Part shown: one piece after another, positions 58,917 to 64,000 of the stretch
How positions within the stretch are numbered: position 1 is the stretch's first letter
Layout: every line of letters begins with the position of its first letter
NCBI RefSeq assembly: GCF_900110645.1
Contig: NZ_FOFB01000013.1
Location: forward strand, 62,001-126,000
DNA: 64,000 nt
Source of the DNA: Neolewinella agarilytica
GTDB lineage: Bacteria; Bacteroidota; Bacteroidia; Chitinophagales; Saprospiraceae
Direction: 5' to 3'
Position numbers and translations under genes: made by a program
Notes under the pieces: model-generated
What the model was told of the DNA's origin: nothing
What the model saw: only the letters and a program-made list of their open reading frames with translations
Database searches by the model: none

Positions 58917-60401
58917 CTATCCCAACATCCCCTCCAAACTCCGCTCCCACTTCAAATATGCAGTTTCCAGCGCCGAAACATTCTCTCCCGGCGTAACCCG
59001 CTCTAACACCTCCTGCCGGCCCACGGCGCTGCCCAGATCAGGGGCAAGGCCAACGGAGACAGCAGCCGCCAGCGCAGCCCCTACCGCTCCCGTCGTATTG
59101 TGCACCTCGATGGTGGCACCAGTCAGGGTAGCAATGGTGGAGCTGAATACATCGCTCTGAAAGAGGTTGTCATTACCGACGCGGATGGTGGACAGGTCAA
59201 CGCCCAGCTCCTTGAGCACTTTCATGCCGTAGACGAAGGCGAAGGCGATGCCTTCGAGCCCGGCGCGCACCAGGTGCGCGCGTTCGTGACGGTTCAGGTC
59301 GAGGCCCAGCAGGTGAGCACCGATGTTTTTGTTGCCGAGCATCCGCTCGGGGCCATTTCCGAAGGGCAGGAAGTGAAGACCATCGCAGCCAGCGGGAGCA
59401 CTTTGGGCGAGGGTTTCCATATCTCCGTAAGTGAGGCTGTCTCCGCCAATCATATTTTTCACCCAGCGGTGCAGAATGCCCGCGCCATTGATACAGAGTA
59501 ATACCCCGATCCGGGGTGCTCCCCCCTCATGATTAACGTGGGCGAAGGAGTTGACGCGCTGTCCGGGGTCGAAGGCCAGGCGGTCCGTGACGCCGTAGAC
59601 AACGCCGGAGGTGCCACCGGTAGCGGCGACCTCGCCGGGGGCGAGGACGTTGAGACTCAGCGCATTGTTGGGCTGGTCACCCGCACGGTAGCCAACAACG
59701 GTGCCGGGGGCAAGGCCAAGTTCTTTGGCGGCTGACTCGGAGAGGCGGCCCTGTTCACCGACGGCAGGCACGCGGGGTGGCAGCAGATCGGCATTGAGCT
59801 TCATTTCGTTGAGGATGAGGTTGGCGGGCGTGTTGTCCGCAAAATCCCAGAGGACGCCTTCGCTTAGCCCCGTAACCGTCGTAGTCGCCTTTCCGGTCAG
59901 GCGAAGAGCGATATAGTCTCCCGGCAACATGGCAAATTTAGCGCGGGCGTAGTTGTCGGGTTCGTTGTCAGCGACCCACTTCAGCTTGCTGGCGGTAAAG
60001 TTGCCGGGGCTGTTGAGGCAGTGCGTCAGGCAGGTGTCCGCGCCGATGGCGTGGAAGGCACGATCGCCGGTTTCGACGGCCCGGCCGTCGCACCAGATGA
60101 TGGAGGGGCGAACGACCTGATGATTGTCATCCACCAGCACGAGACCGTGCATTTGGTAGCCGATTCCCACGGCTTTTATGTCCCTTGCCTGCACCTGCGT
60201 CCGCGCCAGAATATCCTGGGTCGCCTGCACCACATATTTATACCAGTCTTCCGGATTTTGCTCGGCCCAACCCGCTTCCGGCGCGTCCATGCCCATTTCC
60301 GTCTCCGGTGCCGTTACGCGGGCTAAAACCTTGCCGGTTTTGGCTTCCACGAGGGCTGCTTTGATGGAGGAAGAACCGAGGTCGTAACCGATAGTGTACA
60401 T
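58917..60401 (-). CDS. xylB: Xylulokinase
   Basis: FGGY kinase that phosphorylates D-xylulose. 494 residues from MYTIGYDLGSSSIKAALVEA (phosphate-1 motif). GYQMHGLVLVD and SIIWCDGRA mark the xylulose site, TGGTSGVVYG phosphate 2. No xylose isomerase or transporter adjacent. Residues ILARTQVQARD are encoded by a dispersed-motif copy. The upstream in-frame extension is repeat-derived, so this ATG is used. Confidence 0.92.
   Translation of the reverse strand: MYTIGYDLGSSSIKAALVEAKTGKVLARVTAPETEMGMDAPEAGWAEQNPEDWYKYVVQATQDILARTQVQARDIKAVGIGYQMHGLVLVDDNHQVVRPSIIWCDGRAVETGDRAFHAIGADTCLTHCLNSPGNFTASKLKWVADNEPDNYARAKFAMLPGDYIALRLTGKATTTVTGLSEGVLWDFADNTPANLILNEMKLNADLLPPRVPAVGEQGRLSESAAKELGLAPGTVVGYRAGDQPNNALSLNVLAPGEVAATGGTSGVVYGVTDRLAFDPGQRVNSFAHVNHEGGAPRIGVLLCINGAGILHRWVKNMIGGDSLTYGDMETLAQSAPAGCDGLHFLPFGNGPERMLGNKNIGAHLLGLDLNRHERAHLVRAGLEGIAFAFVYGMKVLKELGVDLSTIRVGNDNLFQSDVFSSTIATLTGATIEVHNTTGAVGAALAAAVSVGLAPDLGSAVGRQEVLERVTPGENVSALETAYLKWERSLEGMLG
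60183..60209 (-). repeat. Dispersed motif inside xylB
   Basis: TGCACCTGCGTCCGCGCC core; on the gene strand it reads A-R-T-Q-V-Q. Confidence 0.65.
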
Positions 60402-60554
60402 GGTGAATAGATGAATGAGAGAATGGGTAAACGGGGTAACGAGGATAATTTTCGCCAATATACTAATCGGTGAATAAGGCAATCGTTTGTTGCCTTTAGA
60501 AGAGCAACATTTGGGCGCGGACGCGGGTGCAAGGAGAGGCCCCAGAAAGCAAAG
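60402..60554. other. Spacer upstream of xylB
   Basis: 153 bp without a gene, with a short gaatga repeat near 60405, a possible minus-strand -7 box TATATTGG near 60456, and a dispersed-motif copy (60513-60534). Confidence 0.4.
60513..60534 (+). repeat. Dispersed motif before the RAYT array
   Basis: GGGCGCGGACGCGGGTGCAA then GG; full length. Confidence 0.75.
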
Positions 60555-60697
60555 CCGGACCCTCAAAGGAATTGGCTGCCTCGCCTTCGGCTACGGGCCA
60601 ATACCTTCGAGGTCCTAGGATAAATCCTGCAGTATAAGGACCTCGAAGGTACCCAGCACGAAGCGGAGCGGAGGACTGGGTTCCTTCGAGGGTCCGG
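60555..60697. repeat. 143-bp palindromic element, copy 1 of array
   Basis: Ends CCGGACCCTCAAAGG and CCTTCGAGGGTCCGG; inner arms CCTTCGAGGTCCTAGG and AGGACCTCGAAGG; centre ATAAATCCTGCAGTATA. Equal in length to copies at 61625 and 24332. Confidence 0.9.
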
Positions 60698-60785
60698 TCC
60701 GGCAACGGTATTCAGCTACCTCAAAAGCATTTTACAAGAGGGCTAAATACCTTCGAGGTATAACAGGAGGTCCGGGAAAACAAAG
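60698..60785. repeat. 88-bp spacer unit, repeated at 61537-61624
   Basis: Near-identical spacers (TCCGGCAACGGTATTCAGCT onward, with palindrome ATACCTTCGAGGTAT) separate the three palindromic elements, making a tandem array of a 231-bp unit. Confidence 0.85.
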
Positions 60786-61536
60786 CCGGACCCTCAAAGG
60801 AATTGGCTGCCTCGCCTTCGGCTACGGGCCAATACCTTCGAGGTCCTAGGAAATAAATCTAAATTTCCAGATCCCCATCATTGAATAATAAGTCCTCTAT
60901 TTCATGAGCGGCAACAAAAGCATCAATACCGCCAAATTTATCCCAAAGAATATCCCTGGCTAGAAATGTGGACATCATTGGTGTAGTTAATTCATGAAAA
61001 GATGTCCATGGGTATTCTTCTAATCCTCGACAATAGCCGTGTTTAATTGGATTTCTGTGAGTGTAAAGAACAACGTTCTTAAAATAACGCAAATCCATGA
61101 CTTCCTGTCGCTCAAAACTTCGTTCGAACAAGCCGCTTACCGTTCGGTATTTTCCATTGAAATATTTCGCATATGCATTTTGCAAATGGCTGAACTGACG
61201 GCCGATTCTTCTCTCGTCGGTTAAAAACCATTCCTCTAGTTCTGTTCTACCTTTAATACAAACTACCAAATGAAAATGGTCCTCCATTAATGCATAAGAA
61301 AATAAGGAACCGACAGGCAGGACGTATTTCCTAAGTAAATTCAAGAATCGCTTAAAATCTTGCTCTTCCTTGAAAATAGTACGTCTATTCACTCCCCGAT
61401 TAAATATGTGATAGTACTTCGATGGGGAAATGGTTGTTTTTTGCTTTTGAGGCATGATGTAGCAACTAATGATCCAGGACCTCGAAGGTACCCAGCACGA
61501 AGCGGAGCGGAGGACTGGGTTCCTTTGAGGGTTCGG
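60786..61536. mobile_element. 751-bp RAYT-carrying palindromic element
   Basis: Left half (60786-60850) and right half (61476-61536) match the 143-bp element; the RAYT gene occupies the centre in place of the short ATAAATCCTGCAGTATA. Outer ends CCGGACCCTCAAAGG and CCTTTGAGGGTTCGG. It is the likely full-length parent of the short copies. Confidence 0.85.
60859..61455 (-). CDS. REP-associated tyrosine transposase (RAYT, Y1)
   Basis: 198 residues of the Y1-transposase family that handles single-stranded REP sequences. YYHIFNRGVNRRTIF is the family start; YALMEDHFHLVV carries the HUH-type pair His60/His62 in place of the usual PNHFH; catalytic Tyr is Tyr95 or Tyr98 in QNAYAKYFNGKYR. The later YTHRNPIKHGYC is also typical. 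AT-richer than neighbours. It is flanked by its own palindromes. Confidence 0.93.
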   Translation of the reverse strand: MPQKQKTTISPSKYYHIFNRGVNRRTIFKEEQDFKRFLNLLRKYVLPVGSLFSYALMEDHFHLVVCIKGRTELEEWFLTDERRIGRQFSHLQNAYAKYFNGKYRTVSGLFERSFERQEVMDLRYFKNVVLYTHRNPIKHGYCRGLEEYPWTSFHELTTPMMSTFLARDILWDKFGGIDAFVAAHEIEDLLFNDGDLEI

Positions 61537-61624
61537 TCCGGCAACGGTATTCAGCTACCTCAAAAGCATTTTACAAGAGGGCTAAATATCTTCGAGGTAT
61601 AACAGGAGGTCCGGGAAAACAAGG

Positions 61625-61767
61625 CCGGACCCTCAAAGGAATTGGCTGCCTCGCCTTCGGCTACGGGCCAATACCTTCGAGGTTCTAGGATAAATCCTGC
61701 AGTATAAGGACCTCGAAGGTACCCAGCACGAAGCGAATCGGAGGACTGGGTTCCTTTGAGGGTCCGG
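61625..61767. repeat. 143-bp palindromic element, copy 3 of array
   Basis: Same ends and centre as copy 1, differing by a few bases (e.g. GTTCTAGG, AAGCGAATCGG). The next gene starts 60 bp later. Confidence 0.9.
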
Positions 61768-61826
61768 GCTTCTATAGAAAAACTCTCCACCACGCCGTAA
61801 CTTCACCCTCACACCCAATACAAACC

Positions 61827-64000
61827 ATGCTCCTCCGCCACTTTCTCCTCTTCGGCTGCCTTTTACTCAGCAGCACCCTTTTCGCTCAGTCTGAAACGAA
61901 TCCAAAATCCAAACTCGACGCCGTAAAATACCGCCACGTAGGCCCCTTCCGGGGAGGCCGGGCCAACGATGCGGTTGGCGTTCCGGGCGATCCGATGACC
62001 TACTACATGGGTAATACCGGCGGCGGCGTTTGGAAGACAGAAGACGCGGGGCAGCACTGGAGCAACATCTCCGACGGTTTCTTCGGCTCCAGCTCCATCG
62101 GTGCACTGGCCGTTGCGGCCAGCAACCCCAACATCGTCTACTGCGGTACGGGCGAACACGCCGTGCGGGGTGTGATGACTTCCTCCGGAGACGGCGTCTA
62201 TAAATCAACCGATGCCGGTAAAACCTGGAAGAAGATCGGGCTGGAGAACAGTCGCCACATCGCCCGCATCGTGGTGCATCCTACGGATGAAGACATCGTC
62301 TACGTCGCCGTGCAGGGCTCCCTGTACGGCCCGTCTAAGGAGCGAGGTATTTACAAAACGACTGATGGCGGTAAGAACTGGAAGCAAATTCTGGCCGTCG
62401 ACGAGCGAACAGGCTGCTCAGAGCTGAGCATGGTAACCAGCAATCCGCTCATCCTCTACGCCACCATGTGGGAATACGGACGCAAGCCCTGGCAGGTCAT
62501 CAGCGGAGGCCCGGGCAGCGGGGTTTATAAAAGCACCGACGGTGGTGAGAGCTGGAATAAAATTCAGGACGGCCTGCCGAAAGAACTGGGAAAAATGGCG
62601 ATCTCGGTCGCTCAGAGTAATCCGGACAAAGTCTACCTGCTGGCAGAGTCCGACTCCGAAAAACAGTTAGGTGGTCTGTTTGTGTCCAACGATGCTGGCG
62701 GCAGCTGGTCGCGAGTTAGTGGAGACCATCGCCTGATCCAACGCGCCTGGTACTACATCGAGGTCTTTGCTGACCCGAATAACGAAAACACGGTTTACGT
62801 ACTGAGCGCGCCGATGCTAAAATCCATTGACGGCGGTAAAAACTGGGAGGTGATGTCTGGTCCTCACGGCGATTATCACAATCTATGGATCAACCCTAAG
62901 AACTCGAAGAACATGGTCGTAACCGACGATGGAGGCTGTGGCATCACCTATAATGGCGGCAAGAGCTGGTCTCGGCAAGACAATATGCCTACGGTACAGA
63001 TTTACCGCCTGAACGTAGACAACCATTTCCCTTACCGCCTATATGGCGGTCAGCAAGACAATACTTCCGTCCGGCTGGAAAGCCGGGACCTGAGGGGCGG
63101 TGGCATTGGCCCGCGTGCCATGACGCCTTCCGCCGGAGGGGAGAGTGCCTTTCTGGCCTTTGACCCTGATGACCCAAGCTACGTGCTCGGTGGCAGTTAC
63201 CTGGGCACCATCGGTTCACTGGATACCAAGACGAGTACTTACACCAACATCATGTCATCGCCCATTCAATACCTTGCGCTTGATGCCAAAGACATGAAGT
63301 ACCGCTTCAACTGGAACGCGCCCATTATCTGGTCACAGCATGAGCCGAACACTTATTACCATGCTGCACAAGTCCTGCTTCGCACCCGCGACCGCGGCAA
63401 AAGCTGGGAAGAGGTATCGCCTGATCTGACACGTAACGAAAAAGAGAAACAGGGCAAGGGCGGAGTTCCCTATACCAACGAATCGGTTGGAGCCGAAAGC
63501 TATGGCACCATTGCCTACGTTATGGAGTCTCCCCACGAGAAAGGGGTGATCTGGACGGGTAGCGACGACGGGCTCGTTCAACTCACCCGCGATGGTGGCA
63601 AAAACTGGAAAAATGTTACTCCCACCGGCCTGGCGGAATGCCTGGTTAACGCCATTGAGGTCTCCCCACACGATCCAGCAACGGCTTACATCGCCACTAC
63701 CCGCTATAAATTCGATGATCATAAGCCAGGGCTTTACGTTACTCACAATTACGGTAAGAGTTGGTCGGCCATCAACGCTGGCATTCCTGATGGCGCCTTC
63801 ACGCGCGTCATTCGTGAAGATGACAAGGTGAAAGACCTCCTCTTCGCTGGCACGGAAACCGGCGTCTATGTCTCCCAAAACGGCGGCAAACAATGGGACG
63901 CCCTGCAACTGAACCTTCCCGTGACACCGATTACGGATATGGCCGTTCGCCACGACGACCTCATTCTCTCTACTGCTGGCCGTGGCTTCTGGATTCTGGA
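61827..64000 (+). CDS. Secreted BNR/sortilin-like beta-propeller protein, 3' end missing
   Basis: Open to the right edge; 724 codons seen. Signal peptide 1-21 (LLSSTLFAQ). Repeats of the BNR kind, such as [48 protein letters not shown] and [14 protein letters not shown], build a VPS10/sortilin-like or exo-sialidase-like propeller. [15 protein letters not shown] at the start of the mature part is shared by large Bacteroidota glycosyl-hydrolase-like proteins of about 1000 residues. Exact activity unknown. Confidence 0.85.
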   Translation, partial: MLLRHFLLFGCLLLSSTLFAQSETNPKSKLDAVKYRHVGPFRGGRANDAVGVPGDPMTYYMGNTGGGVWKTEDAGQHWSNISDGFFGSSSIGALAVAASNPNIVYCGTGEHAVRGVMTSSGDGVYKSTDAGKTWKKIGLENSRHIARIVVHPTDEDIVYVAVQGSLYGPSKERGIYKTTDGGKNWKQILAVDERTGCSELSMVTSNPLILYATMWEYGRKPWQVISGGPGSGVYKSTDGGESWNKIQDGLPKELGKMAISVAQSNPDKVYLLAESDSEKQLGGLFVSNDAGGSWSRVSGDHRLIQRAWYYIEVFADPNNENTVYVLSAPMLKSIDGGKNWEVMSGPHGDYHNLWINPKNSKNMVVTDDGGCGITYNGGKSWSRQDNMPTVQIYRLNVDNHFPYRLYGGQQDNTSVRLESRDLRGGGIGPRAMTPSAGGESAFLAFDPDDPSYVLGGSYLGTIGSLDTKTSTYTNIMSSPIQYLALDAKDMKYRFNWNAPIIWSQHEPNTYYHAAQVLLRTRDRGKSWEEVSPDLTRNEKEKQGKGGVPYTNESVGAESYGTIAYVMESPHEKGVIWTGSDDGLVQLTRDGGKNWKNVTPTGLAECLVNAIEVSPHDPATAYIATTRYKFDDHKPGLYVTHNYGKSWSAINAGIPDGAFTRVIREDDKVKDLLFAGTETGVYVSQNGGKQWDALQLNLPVTPITDMAVRHDDLILSTAGRGFWIL

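Noticed and set aside
1-64000. Phage, plasmid or defence island
   Set aside because: No integrase, capsid, restriction-modification, toxin-antitoxin or replication gene was recognised; the two transposases are isolated.

Overview
The window looks like the chromosome of a Bacteroidota bacterium of the Saprospiria (Lewinella-like) type. Four things support this. Three secreted proteins end in type IX secretion (T9SS) sorting domains. There is a SusC/TonB-like outer-membrane barrel protein with a carboxypeptidase-regulatory N-terminus and a PorT-type barrel protein. Promoters carry the Bacteroidota -7 box TAnnTTTG in place of sigma70 boxes, often directly against the start codon. Overall composition is mid-GC, with AT-richer islands at the transposases and at the 54-57 kb secreted protein. 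No rRNA, phage, CRISPR array or plasmid replication gene was seen; there is one tRNA (Gly, GCC).

Layout. 1-8.1 kb: 5'-truncated DbpA-like helicase, TonB-type barrel protein, an IS256-family insertion, then the DUF1800/DUF1501 pair. 8.2-13.3 kb: DinB-like protein, large acyl-CoA dehydrogenase, polytopic GT-C-like protein, and the C-terminal remnant of a PQQ dehydrogenase. 13.3-16.3 kb: molybdenum cofactor genes mobA and moeA, then a possible 21-codon gene. 16.3-24.2 kb: TM2/SHOCT protein, envelope genes including waaA (Kdo transferase), dodecin, two thioredoxin-fold secreted proteins, Nfu-type Fe-S carrier. 24.3-24.9 kb: palindromic element, tandem duplication and tRNA-Gly. 25-35 kb: GT39-like protein, PfkB kinase, glpD, MepA-like peptidase, prfA, ZIP transporter, aroK, subtilase. 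35-44.4 kb: candidate structured RNA, pyrC, repeat-rich spacer, T9SS zinc protease, amidase, CcmB-like protein, RidA. 44.5-54 kb: T9SS gluzincin protease, DEVD-box helicase, methyltransferase plus small partner, serine beta-lactamase-like protein, trxB, lpdA. 54-64 kb: T9SS ELWxxDGT-repeat protein, VOC protein plus AraC regulator, xylB, a REP-associated transposase (RAYT) array, and a BNR/sortilin-like secreted protein running off the end.

Most genes are housekeeping or envelope functions in short runs. The unusual content is the repeat landscape. (1) A GC-rich motif of about 24 bp with core CGC(A/G)GGTGCA occurs about 20 times; in five clear protein genes it is read in one orientation and one frame, giving A-x-(T/P)-(Q/R)-V-(Q/P). 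(2) A 143-bp palindromic element occurs three times as a short form and once as a 751-bp form carrying a RAYT gene in its centre, so the short forms look like deletion derivatives. (3) A MITE-like element of about 145 bp occurs twice in full, plus one end next to the IS256 insertion. (4) Several smaller hairpin repeats occur, one pair showing a compensatory base-pair change. One transmembrane protein appears to carry two of these repeat families inside a single loop.
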